Source: Pseudomonadales bacterium | GTDB taxonomy: Bacteria > Pseudomonadota > Gammaproteobacteria > Pseudomonadales > Pseudohongiellaceae | Length of the DNA: 64,000 bases | Assembly (NCBI GenBank): GCA_028281635.1 | Contig: JANQJM010000157.1 | Coordinates: forward strand, 1 to 64,000 | Direction: 5' to 3' | In this document: positions 37,853 to 47,351 of the stretch, one piece after another | Layout: each line of letters starts with the position of its first letter | Position numbering within the stretch: the first letter of the stretch is position 1 | Translations under genes and position numbers: made by a program | Notes under the pieces: model-generated | Seen by the model: the letters and a program-made list of their open reading frames with translations, nothing else | Told to the model about the DNA's origin: nothing | Database searches by the model: none

Positions 37853-39250
37853 TCAGGCCAGATCGAACTGTTTCATCTTGCGCCACAAAGTCATACGACT
37901 AATACCGAAATGCTGGGCGATGGTCTCACGATGCCCACCGAATTTCTCAATAGCCTCTTCCAGACTTTCCCGTGTAACTTGAAGACGCTGCGTTTTAGGT
38001 TCGGCAGTAGGCATTGATGTTGCCTGGGTGCTTGCTGTTGCCGCAGGAGCTCTGAGTGTCGGCGGCAACTTTTCCAGTGTCACAATACTCTCTTCTTCTG
38101 TCGCCAGGGCAGCAACATAAGTACAGACATTTACCATCTCCCGTACGTTACCCGGCCAGGGGTAACTATCGATGCATGCATAAACCGCTTCGTCCACCAG
38201 CATAGGTTTATGTCTGTGCCTTTCCAACTGATTTTCCAGGAAGTAATCGAACAGCATGCCCTTATCGCCTGTGCGTGCGCGCAACGGTGGCAGGCTTATT
38301 GGCATAACTTCCAGGCGATAGCGTAAGTCTTCCCTGAAATTACCTTCGCTTACTGCTTGCTCCAGACTGGTGGACGAAGCAGAGATAACTTTCACATCAA
38401 AAGGAATGACCCTTGTTTCACCGACGGGTGAGTATTCTCGCTCCTGTAATACTCGTAACAGTTTCGCTTGCAGTGGCAGGGGAATCTCAGTGACTTCGTC
38501 AAGAAACAGCGTGCCTCCCTCTGCTTCTGCCAGCAAGCCTTTTTGATCCTTATCTGCACCGGTGAATGCACCTTTCTTATGACCAAACAATTGGGATTCG
38601 AGCAATGACTCTGTGAGATTTGCACAGTTAAGAGCAACAAATGATTGCCCGGAGCGCTCGCTCTCCAGATGTATAGCGCGTGCAATTAGCTCTTTTCCCG
38701 TACCAGTTTCACCGTGAATAAAGAAGGGTGCTTCGCTGGTTGCGGTCTGGCGGACGATTGCGATCTGCTGATTGAGTGCTTGATCGGAAGTCACAATCCC
38801 GTGAAAACTTACCTCGTCACTGGGCTGGACAGAAGCTCGTTCAGCACTTAAAACAGAAGGTGCGACCTGGACCCCGGGCCCTGCATTCTTAAGCGCCAGT
38901 TGTTCGGCGACCAGATTACGAAGCTGGTTATTGTTCCAGGGTTTAACAATAAACTTGTGAATGATTCCCTGATTAAAGGCATCGGTGACAGATTCAAAGT
39001 CACTGTACCCACTGATCAGTAAACGCCGGGTATCAGGTTGTACCTCGGCTACCTGCGCAAAAAACTCTGTGCCGGTCATACCAGGCATGCGCTGATCGGA
39101 GATTATCAGATCGAAACTTCTGGTAGTGCACTGGATCAAGGCTTCCATGGGATCCTGAAACCGAGACAAGGCATAATCTTCCGATGCGAAAAGTCTCGCA
39201 AGAGACTTCAGCACGTACTCATCGTCGTCCAGTATCAGAAGGTTATACAT
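37853..39250 (-). CDS. NtrC-family response regulator (receiver + sigma-54 AAA+ + Fis-type HTH)
   Basis: LLILDDDEYVLKSLARLF...DLIISDQRMPG...KPW; GETGTGKELIARAIHLE; GHKKGAFTGADKDQ; C-terminal HTH; start set to 39250. Confidence 0.94.
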   Translation of the reverse strand: MYNLLILDDDEYVLKSLARLFASEDYALSRFQDPMEALIQCTTRSFDLIISDQRMPGMTGTEFFAQVAEVQPDTRRLLISGYSDFESVTDAFNQGIIHKFIVKPWNNNQLRNLVAEQLALKNAGPGVQVAPSVLSAERASVQPSDEVSFHGIVTSDQALNQQIAIVRQTATSEAPFFIHGETGTGKELIARAIHLESERSGQSFVALNCANLTESLLESQLFGHKKGAFTGADKDQKGLLAEAEGGTLFLDEVTEIPLPLQAKLLRVLQEREYSPVGETRVIPFDVKVISASSTSLEQAVSEGNFREDLRYRLEVMPISLPPLRARTGDKGMLFDYFLENQLERHRHKPMLVDEAVYACIDSYPWPGNVREMVNVCTYVAALATEEESIVTLEKLPPTLRAPAATASTQATSMPTAEPKTQRLQVTRESLEEAIEKFGGHRETIAQHFGISRMTLWRKMKQFDLA

Positions 39251-39366
39251 TGGGAGAAATGTCTCAGTTTCATCGCTCAATACTGAGTATAATCTAACCC
39301 TGATAGCTAAGTCGCGATCAGATTACTCCGCTCCAGCAGTGGCTCGGTTTCTATAGGAAAACAGTT

Positions 39367-39912
39367 ATGAAAGGCATTGTATTCACGACATTCAACGATA
39401 TGGTCGAACAGCAGATCGGTATCGACGTTTGGGATCGTATACTCGATTCGGTCAAACCGGAATCAGAAGGAATCTACACGTCAGTAGAAGATTTTCCAGA
39501 TGAAGAGTTGATTGCCATGGTGAGCGAGTTATCAACAATTACTGGAACGCCAGTCCTGGATCTGGTACAGGCGTTCGGGCAGTATTTGTTTCACGCCCTG
39601 GCGATGCGACATCCTATATTTGTAGACGAAAAATCTGACTTCATCGAATTTTTGAAGAGTATTGAGGATGTAATTCACAAAGAAGTGAAGAAGCTGTATC
39701 CAAATCCAAATCTACCTTCCCTGCAATGGGAACAACCTGATAAAAATACACTTATCATGTTCTACCGCTCACCTCGCAAGCTGTGTCATCTGGCAGAGGG
39801 ACTTATAAAGGGCGCTGCAGAACACTATGGTGTGGAGTATAGCTTCGCGCATCCAATCTGCATGCATGATGGACATGATCACTGCCGCTTCGAAATTCGA
39901 GTCAATGAGTAA
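39367..39912 (+). CDS. H-NOX (heme-nitric oxide/oxygen-binding) sensor protein
   Basis: MKGIVFTTFNDMVEQQIG; LVQAFGQYLFHALAMRHP; SIEDVIHKEVKKLYP; FYRSPRKLCHLAEGLIKGAAEHYG (YxSxR); HPICMHDGHDHC. Confidence 0.93.
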   Translation: MKGIVFTTFNDMVEQQIGIDVWDRILDSVKPESEGIYTSVEDFPDEELIAMVSELSTITGTPVLDLVQAFGQYLFHALAMRHPIFVDEKSDFIEFLKSIEDVIHKEVKKLYPNPNLPSLQWEQPDKNTLIMFYRSPRKLCHLAEGLIKGAAEHYGVEYSFAHPICMHDGHDHCRFEIRVNE

Positions 39913-40888
39913 CGAGCAAGACTACAAGCGTGCTTACGAAAGACAGCGAGCGGCAAGAGAGAAAGCCGAATCGCTGTTAGAGGACCGCTCACGCGAGCTC
40001 TATGAGGCAAACGAGACGCTGAAGTCTGCCTATGACGAATTAAGCGAGCAAAAGAATCAGTTAGTACAGCGGGAAAAGCTGGCCTCTATCGGTTTACTCG
40101 CTGCCGGTGTTGCTCATGAGATAAACAACCCGGTTGGATTTGTAAAAAGCAATTTACAAACACTCGAAGACTACACCGCTTCCTATACCTCCGCCTTTCT
40201 GGCCTATAGAAAACTCGTAGAGTCGGTAAGAGATCATTGCTCTGAAGATGTACAGGATCAGATCAGCGAAATTGATGAGATCCTTGCCACTTCAAATCTT
40301 GAATACATCGCGAAAGACGGAGTGGACTGCATTCATGAAAGTCTTTCAGGCATCGCGCGAATAGAGGAGATTATTGTCAACTTGAGCGATTTCGCTCGTA
40401 CTGAAGGTGATAATCGAGTTCTTTGCGATATCAACGTTCTTATCGAAAACACACTGAAACTCGTATGGAATGAAGTGAAATACAAGTGCGAAGTAGTCAA
40501 GGAGTTTAGCGATGTTGCTGGCGTCTATGGTTGGCAGGGCCAACTGCGACAGGTATTTGTCAATGTCATCGTTAATGGCGCGCAAGCAATAGAATCCCAA
40601 GGTACGATAACGATTAGAACTCACTCTGATGCAGACTATGTCCACATAGACTTTATTGATGATGGCCCTGGCATCGATGAAGAGGTGATTGGCAAGCTGT
40701 TTGACCCTTTCTTTACTACCAAAGAAGTTGGTTCGGGCACCGGTCTCGGTCTGTATGTAAGCCATGGCATAGTTACCAAGCACCACGGCAAGATTTCTGC
40801 AAAAAACAATCTAACAAAAGGGGCCTGCTTTACCATTTCGCTACCTATCGAAATGCGAAAAAATCGGCGTGAACGCCGGGAGGGCTAG
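39905..40888 (+). CDS. Soluble H-NOX-associated sensor histidine kinase
   Basis: Overlaps H-NOX by 8 bp; LAAGVAHEINNPVGFVKSNL H-box; FVNVIVNGAQAI, DDGPGIDEEV, GSGTGLGLYVSHGI; no TM helices seen. Confidence 0.94.
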   Translation: MSNEQDYKRAYERQRAAREKAESLLEDRSRELYEANETLKSAYDELSEQKNQLVQREKLASIGLLAAGVAHEINNPVGFVKSNLQTLEDYTASYTSAFLAYRKLVESVRDHCSEDVQDQISEIDEILATSNLEYIAKDGVDCIHESLSGIARIEEIIVNLSDFARTEGDNRVLCDINVLIENTLKLVWNEVKYKCEVVKEFSDVAGVYGWQGQLRQVFVNVIVNGAQAIESQGTITIRTHSDADYVHIDFIDDGPGIDEEVIGKLFDPFFTTKEVGSGTGLGLYVSHGIVTKHHGKISAKNNLTKGACFTISLPIEMRKNRRERREG

Positions 40889-40898
40889 AATATGGCTT

Positions 40899-40944
40899 GT
40901 ATCAGCAGGTAACTTTGATACATATGTTACATCCCTGATACGTA
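40899..40944. promoter_or_regulatory. Candidate activator-binding cluster upstream of REC gene
   Basis: TGTATCAGCAGGTAACTTTGATACATATGTTACATCCCTGATACGTA. Confidence 0.4.
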
Positions 40945-41102
40945 CTTCGTTCCAGAAATTAGCCGAGAAACCTCGTTTCCCCGGCCCAAACAGCTAAATT
41001 CCCTCTATTCCCCATTATTTCTGACCTCAAACTGTTTCCCCAAGTCTGAATCAGGCTGAAAATTATGACCGAGTTCACAACTCGATCTTCAATCTGACAG
41101 CA

Positions 41103-41117
41103 TGGCACAGCGCTTGC
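41103..41117 (+). promoter_or_regulatory. Sigma-54 promoter candidate upstream of REC gene
   Basis: TGGCAC-AGCGC-TTGC exact; about 40 bp before ATG at 41156. Confidence 0.75.
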
Positions 41118-41155
41118 GATTAATACCGGCAATGAAACAAATTGAGGCAATTACC

Positions 41156-41584
41156 ATGAGTAATCGACGTAAATCCATTTTATTAATTGATGACGATAGT
41201 CTGGTCGCCAACTCATTGGCGCGTATGCTGCGTAGCAGACAGTTTGATGTCAGCATTTGCCCTGACCCCAAATCTGCATTGGCGTTTTGTGACCGCATGA
41301 AGTTTGACCTGATCATCACAGACCAACGCATGCCAGTGATGAATGGCACTGAGTTTGCTGCGCGAGCAAAGGAGAAGCAACCGCAGGCCCGTTGCATACT
41401 AATTAGTGGGTACAGTGACTGCGCGAGCGTGATTGATGCGTTTAATAAGGAGCATATCCACCAGCACGTCAGCAAGCCCTGGGACAACTCCTATTTGTTA
41501 AAGGTAGTAGATGAACAAATTCAGCTTGGTGAGAAAAAGGAAGCAATCGAAAGAGAACCATTACGATTGGTAGCTAGTTTCTGA
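41156..41584 (+). CDS. Stand-alone receiver-domain response regulator
   Basis: ILLIDDDSLVANSLARML...DLIITDQRMPVMNGTEF...LISGYSD...KPWDN; the ORF-track start at 41102 lies in the promoter. Confidence 0.9.
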   Translation: MSNRRKSILLIDDDSLVANSLARMLRSRQFDVSICPDPKSALAFCDRMKFDLIITDQRMPVMNGTEFAARAKEKQPQARCILISGYSDCASVIDAFNKEHIHQHVSKPWDNSYLLKVVDEQIQLGEKKEAIEREPLRLVASF

Positions 41585-41645
41585 TTACAGGGTAGCTCCA
41601 GGCAAACAGGCCCATCAATTCTACAGATAGAATATCTAACAGAAG

Positions 41646-42839
41646 TTACGCAACACTAATCTCATAGGTAATGCCGTCAGCGCCTTTGCCGGTAAAGCCG
41701 TTTTGGGAACTGAAGTAGAAGCGCTGGTGGCTGGGACTGAACGCCGGGCCGCAGATCTCTGACCGATCCTGCCCGACAATCTGAACAATCGGAAAGACTT
41801 CGAGATCCGGTGAGATGGCAACGATCTGCATGTTGCCTCCGTCTTCGGCTACCAGAACGTCTCCAGCGGGAGTAATAACCACATTATCTACTCCGGTCAG
41901 AATTGGATTACTGCTGGTGGCAGCATCATAGATTATGTCCAGTTGTTGCGTGTCCGTATGGTAGCTCCACACCCGGTTGTCACCCTTGGTTGTGAAGTAC
42001 ACGACACCTTCATGTAATGCTATTCCTTCACCGCCATCGAATGGAGTATAGGAAGGCACCTGACGCCTTGTAGGTACAACACTCGCACTGGGATCGGGAA
42101 CCTGAATCCAGGCGATGAACTTCTGCCCTTCTTGCTCGACGACTGCTGCGATTTCCAGGCGACCGTTGTCCAGGTCGGGTAGCCCTGCTTCGGAAACAAA
42201 ACGATATAAGCCGCCATCGGGTGTGTCCTCGGTGAGGTAGGCACAATCGTTGGCCATGTCGATGGCTACGGCTTCATGGCTGTAGGTTCCCATGGTGGGC
42301 CGCACCACGGCCTCGCGATTGCCGTTAGGATCACATTCATAAACCTGACCATTATCAAACTCTTCACAGCTCAGCCAGGTGCCCCATGGAGTGGCACCAC
42401 CGGCGCAATTGCGACTGGTGTTGTCACAAATGGAATAGCTATCCACCACGTTACCTGCAGCATCGAAACGAATGGCACCGACTCCGCCCCGGCGCAGGTC
42501 TGCCTCGGAATTGGAGACATAGATCCAACCGCCATCATCGGTGGCATAACAGGCGCCGCCGTCAGGAGAGGAATGCCAGCGATAGCTGGAAGACGCGACT
42601 GCAGGTTGCCCACTGCGGGCCACGATGCGAGATTGAAAGCCCGCCGGCAGCATAAGGCCATTGGCGTCGGGAGGCTGCAACGGTCCCAGGTCTTTCACAC
42701 TATGAAACGGTGCATCGATTTGTGCCAGGCTGAGTTGAGTAGCACCACCTGCGGCAAAGAAACTGGCGCCAGCAATGCCCATGCGCAGGAATTCCCTGCG
42801 TTGCAGGACGATGTCGGAAGATCTGATTTTAGTAGTCAT
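41646..42839 (-). CDS. PhoX/DUF839-like Tat-exported protein
   Basis: LQRREFLRMGIAGASFFAAGG Tat leader; GTWLSCEEFDNGQVYECDP; AYLTEDTPDGGLYRFV. Confidence 0.82.
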   Translation of the reverse strand: MTTKIRSSDIVLQRREFLRMGIAGASFFAAGGATQLSLAQIDAPFHSVKDLGPLQPPDANGLMLPAGFQSRIVARSGQPAVASSSYRWHSSPDGGACYATDDGGWIYVSNSEADLRRGGVGAIRFDAAGNVVDSYSICDNTSRNCAGGATPWGTWLSCEEFDNGQVYECDPNGNREAVVRPTMGTYSHEAVAIDMANDCAYLTEDTPDGGLYRFVSEAGLPDLDNGRLEIAAVVEQEGQKFIAWIQVPDPSASVVPTRRQVPSYTPFDGGEGIALHEGVVYFTTKGDNRVWSYHTDTQQLDIIYDAATSSNPILTGVDNVVITPAGDVLVAEDGGNMQIVAISPDLEVFPIVQIVGQDRSEICGPAFSPSHQRFYFSSQNGFTGKGADGITYEISVA

Positions 42840-42959
42840 TGTTACAGTGTAACGAACTCTGTGTTGCAGTAGTTTGACATAACGCAGGGCCTTTTATTGT
42901 ATGCTTGTGGCTACTTTCAGTCGCACTATCGCGAACCTTATCGAATTCAGGAAACTCAC

Positions 42960-44801
42960 ATGATCTCTCGCCTTAGTTTTATCGCTGCCCTGGCCCTGAT
43001 AATTGGAGCTTGCAGTGAAGAACCCACCGTAGAAACCCCGCCAGCAGTGACTGTCTCCATGGAAGAGACGGATCGTCTCAATGCCTGGTTTGAAGAAAAG
43101 AACGAGGAACGTCTACAGTTCAGCCCCATCGAGTTAACCACCCTGGGCCGCAAGGAACAGTATGACCGCATCGATGAGATGTCCATGGAATCGGTGCAGG
43201 AACAACTGGATTGGCAGGCAGCTACCGTCGAAGAGCTACAAGCCAATTTCGACTACGACATCCTGGATTTTGAAGCCAAGACGTCTTACGACTTGTGGGT
43301 GTATCTGTATGAGCAGGCACGGGACAATTTCGCCTTCGCACAGCAGGAATACATCTTCGAACAGATGGGCGGTATGCATGATTCACTGCCGGTGATCCTG
43401 ATGAATTACCACCAGGTAGAAACGCTGAGTGATGCCGAAGCTTACATCTCCCGCATCGAAGGCGTGGGTAGAGCACTTGGGCAGCAACTGGATTGGGCAC
43501 AATACAATGCCGAACGCAGTGTGCGACCACCACGCTTTGCCTATGAGTTTGTCATCGATGCTTCCCGGAATCTCATTTCCGGGCAACCTTTCGATGACAG
43601 CGAAACTGATTCCGCACTCTGGAGTGATGCACAGACCAAGATAGACAGCCTGGTTGAGAGCGGCGAGATAGAAGAAACAACGGCGGACGAACTGAAAGCC
43701 CGCGCCCAAACTGCTTTACAGAATTCTTTTCAACCAGCATACACCGAGTTAGTGGAATGGCTGGAAGAAGACATGATGCGCGCACCGGCAGAACCGGTTG
43801 GTGTTTCTGCACTGCCGCTGGGTACCGCTTTTTACAATCAGATGCTGCGCTCTTACACTACCACGGACCTGACTGCAGATGAGATCCACCAGATTGGTCT
43901 GGATGAAGTTGAACGCCTGCGAGCTGATATGGAAGCGATTAAGGACGAAGTGGGTTTTGTGGGTGACATGCAAGCCTTCTTTCAGTTTGTTTCCAATGGC
44001 TATCAGTTTTTTTATGCCAACAATGATGAAGGACGTCAGCGTTATCTTGACGAGTCTACCGAATACATCGAGAACATGAAGGAATTGCTGCCGGAGTACT
44101 TCGGTATTCTGCCGAAAGCAGACCTGGTGGTGAAACGGGTAGAGCCCTTTCGTGAACAGGACGGTGCGGCGGCTCATTATTTTCAAAGCAGTCCCGATGG
44201 CTCGGTGCCCGGTGTGTACTACATCCATCTTTCGGACATGAACGCCAACCCTATTACTGAACTGGAAGCCGTGGCCTACCACGAAGGTCTGCCCGGCCAT
44301 CACATGCAAATCGCCATTGCCCTGGAACTTGAGTCTGTGCCGTCTTTTCGCAGTCAGTCCTTTTTTAATGCTTATGTAGAAGGTTGGGCCCTGTACACCG
44401 AGTTGTTAGCCAAGGAGATGGGCGGCTATCAGGATCCCTACTCTGACTTTGGTCGCCTGGTTAGCGAGATGTGGCGCGCCGTCCGATTGGTTGTAGATAC
44501 CGGTTTGCATGCCAAGGGCTGGTCGGAGCAGCAGGCCATCGATTATTTCGCCGCCAACGTTTCAACGCCATTGCCCTCGATTGTGTCTGAGGTGCGTCGC
44601 TATCTGGTGCTGCCTGGCCAGGCCACCAGCTACAAGATTGGCATGTTGAAGATACTGGAACTGCGCGAACGCGCGCGTGAAGAATTGGGAGACGCCTTTG
44701 ATATCCGCGACTTCCATGATGTCGTCCTGGGCGGTGGTGCCTTACCGTTGGATATTCTGGAGCGTCGGGTTAACAACTACATCGAAATGACGCGAGTGTA
44801 A
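42960..44801 (+). CDS. DUF885-family lipoprotein (putative metallopeptidase)
   Basis: LIIGACSEEP lipobox; AVAYHEGLPGHHMQIAIA; YVEGWALYTELLAKEMG. Confidence 0.9.
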   Translation: MISRLSFIAALALIIGACSEEPTVETPPAVTVSMEETDRLNAWFEEKNEERLQFSPIELTTLGRKEQYDRIDEMSMESVQEQLDWQAATVEELQANFDYDILDFEAKTSYDLWVYLYEQARDNFAFAQQEYIFEQMGGMHDSLPVILMNYHQVETLSDAEAYISRIEGVGRALGQQLDWAQYNAERSVRPPRFAYEFVIDASRNLISGQPFDDSETDSALWSDAQTKIDSLVESGEIEETTADELKARAQTALQNSFQPAYTELVEWLEEDMMRAPAEPVGVSALPLGTAFYNQMLRSYTTTDLTADEIHQIGLDEVERLRADMEAIKDEVGFVGDMQAFFQFVSNGYQFFYANNDEGRQRYLDESTEYIENMKELLPEYFGILPKADLVVKRVEPFREQDGAAAHYFQSSPDGSVPGVYYIHLSDMNANPITELEAVAYHEGLPGHHMQIAIALELESVPSFRSQSFFNAYVEGWALYTELLAKEMGGYQDPYSDFGRLVSEMWRAVRLVVDTGLHAKGWSEQQAIDYFAANVSTPLPSIVSEVRRYLVLPGQATSYKIGMLKILELRERAREELGDAFDIRDFHDVVLGGGALPLDILERRVNNYIEMTRV

Positions 44802-44989
44802 GCGAATTGCGAGTTTAGCCAACTCGAAACTCCTACATAAAATCTATATATAGAAGCAAGACATCATTAATCGCATGCTGCCGGACGGCTATGAAGTAGA
44901 ACCCCTATCATCATTCAGTTGTGGTATTCGTTCCTGCAGTCGAATTGGGTATGGACTCCGGTAAGCACAGCTACAGACACTCAAAGTGA

Positions 44990-46039
44990 CTACAGAGCGA
45001 ACTTTCTGGCGTTTTCAATATCACATTCGAGCGACTGAAACTGTAAATCGGGTCGGTATGCCCACTGAATCTCATCGGAAACAGACCCTACCAAATACTC
45101 TGGATCTTCCAATTCGTATGCATAAGTAACTGCTGAGCCATCTTCGTTGAGTGTTAAGCGTTCAATCAGGTGCTTGCGCTCACCAGAAGGAATCCCTGTG
45201 GCATTGCCCTGACGATGTGGAGTGAAGTGCGTCGTATCGATAACAAGTGTGCTTCCTTCCCAATAGCCGATAGAGTGCCCGAATAGCGATTCCACCGCGC
45301 CAGCGTGAGAATCCCGATTCATAAATATCGTGCGCTCTATGGATTCGTGCTCAGCTCGCAACAAAACCACATCGTCTCGGATTTCGATGGACTTGATGTC
45401 AGGAACCAGCATCGTGGCAGGTGGTGTACTGCCAGGCATACAGTCAAGTGCCGGATTGTCAGTGACTTCCACATAACTCTCCAGAGCTTGTCGTCCCTTT
45501 TCAGTCAGATTCAGCTGTGATGCCGCGATCAACTTAACGTTCGCCTGGTAGCTGAAATTGGTTCCCCAGGTTCCGGCCAGGCTTGAGGCCCGCTCAGTAA
45601 TCGCGGCATCTTGACCTGGCAGTGCGGCGAGCGATTGTTCAAGACCTAATATATCGCCATCATCAAGTTCCAGAGAGGCAAATAAAAAAATGTTGTCAGC
45701 AGCGTTACGACCGGGGTTGCCGTTTACTTTTACACTGGCTCCAATCCCAATAGTCTCTCGCGACCAACCTGCACGCCTAAGGGCAGCCGGAGGAGGCCCT
45801 TCTATCTCCCAGGTGACTTGTTCCCCATCTTCGTTAGTGCCATCAATATAGATATACACGTGGGGGTTTCTCCAATCGAGCCTTGAAACCACACCGTTGA
45901 TCGAAGCGTCAGTTTCTGTATCAAAGCGAACATTTGTAAGATGATGACTGAAAGTCGGAATGGATAGCATCGTCCCAATTAACAGAACCACAGTGAACCA
46001 GGTTTTGTGCTTGACTCGGGATAGTGTCGCAATTGTCAT
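44990..46039 (-). CDS. Secreted protein with DUF6152-like N-terminal domain
   Basis: FDTETDASINGVVSRLDWRNPHVYIYIDGTNEDGEQVTWEIEGPPPAALRRAGW; start set to 46039. Confidence 0.7.
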   Translation of the reverse strand: MTIATLSRVKHKTWFTVVLLIGTMLSIPTFSHHLTNVRFDTETDASINGVVSRLDWRNPHVYIYIDGTNEDGEQVTWEIEGPPPAALRRAGWSRETIGIGASVKVNGNPGRNAADNIFLFASLELDDGDILGLEQSLAALPGQDAAITERASSLAGTWGTNFSYQANVKLIAASQLNLTEKGRQALESYVEVTDNPALDCMPGSTPPATMLVPDIKSIEIRDDVVLLRAEHESIERTIFMNRDSHAGAVESLFGHSIGYWEGSTLVIDTTHFTPHRQGNATGIPSGERKHLIERLTLNEDGSAVTYAYELEDPEYLVGSVSDEIQWAYRPDLQFQSLECDIENARKFAL

Positions 46040-46445
46040 TCTGAATCTCCTGGGTGTCGGGTTCTTCAACGCAGTGTGAATGACCCTGCACCCGTTCTCA
46101 AGAGGGCTGAGCCCAGTTCTTTTTTCTTCGTTCAATGTCGTAACGACGAAGGGGAACTCATAATGTTACAGATTATCTGGAACCGTTCACGGGAAAGCAT
46201 AGACGCGCATTCGGGGCCATTTACACCAGTTTCATAGTGACTACTCTCCCCGCTCGTCGTTCCTGGTATGAGGGATGACACTATCTCGTTGTTTGATGAA
46301 GCCGGGTCCGGCACGGTCGCTACGACACCTGCGTTTGATGTGCTTTTCAGCAAACATGAGGAAGTGATGCTCCTGGCGGGTAACCGGAAATCTTCAGCGC
46401 GCTGAGGGTGTGCTGATGCGTGAGCCTACGCTCTGCATTGTCGCT

Positions 46446-47351
46446 CTATGGTAGTAGTTTCGAGTTATTCGAAATAGCTCGATTAGTTTCATTCGCTTGA
46501 GCCAGCAGCAATTCAAACTCTCCCGGTTTACCGAACAACGCACACCAAAGCTGATCCCCAGTTTGCGCCTGCTTAACATTTGCAATCAACTTGGGTATTT
46601 CAGATAGCCAGACTTTAACGGGATTCACACTTTCAAAGTCTGTTGCCAATCCGTAACGTGGAGTTTCCTCCTCTTTCTGATAGGTACCGAACAGGCGATC
46701 CCAAATAATCAATATTCCACCGTAGTTTTTATCGATATATTTCTCATCGCAGCCATGGTGCACGCGGTGATTCGCTGGCGTGTTTAACCAGTTATCCAGA
46801 AAACCCAACTTGCCGATAAGTTCGGTGTGAATCCAGGTCTGGTAAGCCTGTACCGCCAATATGGCAAACAGGATGAGTTCTGGCGTGAAGCCAAGAAAAA
46901 CCAGAGGCAAATGAAAAACACCTGAGAGGAATCCCTCACCCGGACCGAAGCGGACCGCCACAGTGATATTCATGAAACGAGAAGAATGGTGTACGGCGTG
47001 TTGCGTCCAGAACAATCGTACTTCGTGGGCAAATCGGTGCTCCCAGTAATAAATGAAGTCAGCGATTAACAACACAACAACGATGGAAACAGCAGTAATC
47101 GGAACTGTCCAGGTAACGAAGTTTGCCGCGAGATATTCGTAAGCTAAATAGAAAGACGAAAAGATAAAGACTTCGATAAGCAAATAGGGAATCTGAGTTG
47201 AAATACTGGCAAACATGTCCAGAAACTTACGTCCCTCAAACCTGCCCGAGAAAAAACTCTTCAAAATCTCTATCGCGAGGATGAAGAGTCCGATGGTGGT
47301 GAAAATCTCGTCGAAAGACGTACCCAGTTGTTCAATACTGTCTGCATTCAT
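46446..47351 (-). CDS. Sterol desaturase/fatty acid hydroxylase-family membrane protein
   Basis: YYWEHRFAHEVRLFWTQHAVHHSS; NHRVHHGCDEKYIDKNYGGILIIWDRLFGTY His-box pattern. Confidence 0.9.
   Translation of the reverse strand: MNADSIEQLGTSFDEIFTTIGLFILAIEILKSFFSGRFEGRKFLDMFASISTQIPYLLIEVFIFSSFYLAYEYLAANFVTWTVPITAVSIVVVLLIADFIYYWEHRFAHEVRLFWTQHAVHHSSRFMNITVAVRFGPGEGFLSGVFHLPLVFLGFTPELILFAILAVQAYQTWIHTELIGKLGFLDNWLNTPANHRVHHGCDEKYIDKNYGGILIIWDRLFGTYQKEEETPRYGLATDFESVNPVKVWLSEIPKLIANVKQAQTGDQLWCALFGKPGEFELLLAQANETNRAISNNSKLLP

Noticed and set aside
41102-41155. ORF-track upstream start of the REC gene
   Set aside because: Overlaps the sigma-54 promoter; ATG at 41156 is a better start
41344-41358. 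Another TGGCAC-TGAGT-TTGC sigma-54 match
   Set aside because: Lies inside the REC coding sequence (NGTEFAA motif) with no downstream start; likely chance, and a reminder that single matches have a false-positive rate
42455-42475. TGGCAC-CGACT-CCGC sigma-54-like site
   Set aside because: Lacks the TT of the -12 element and is intragenic
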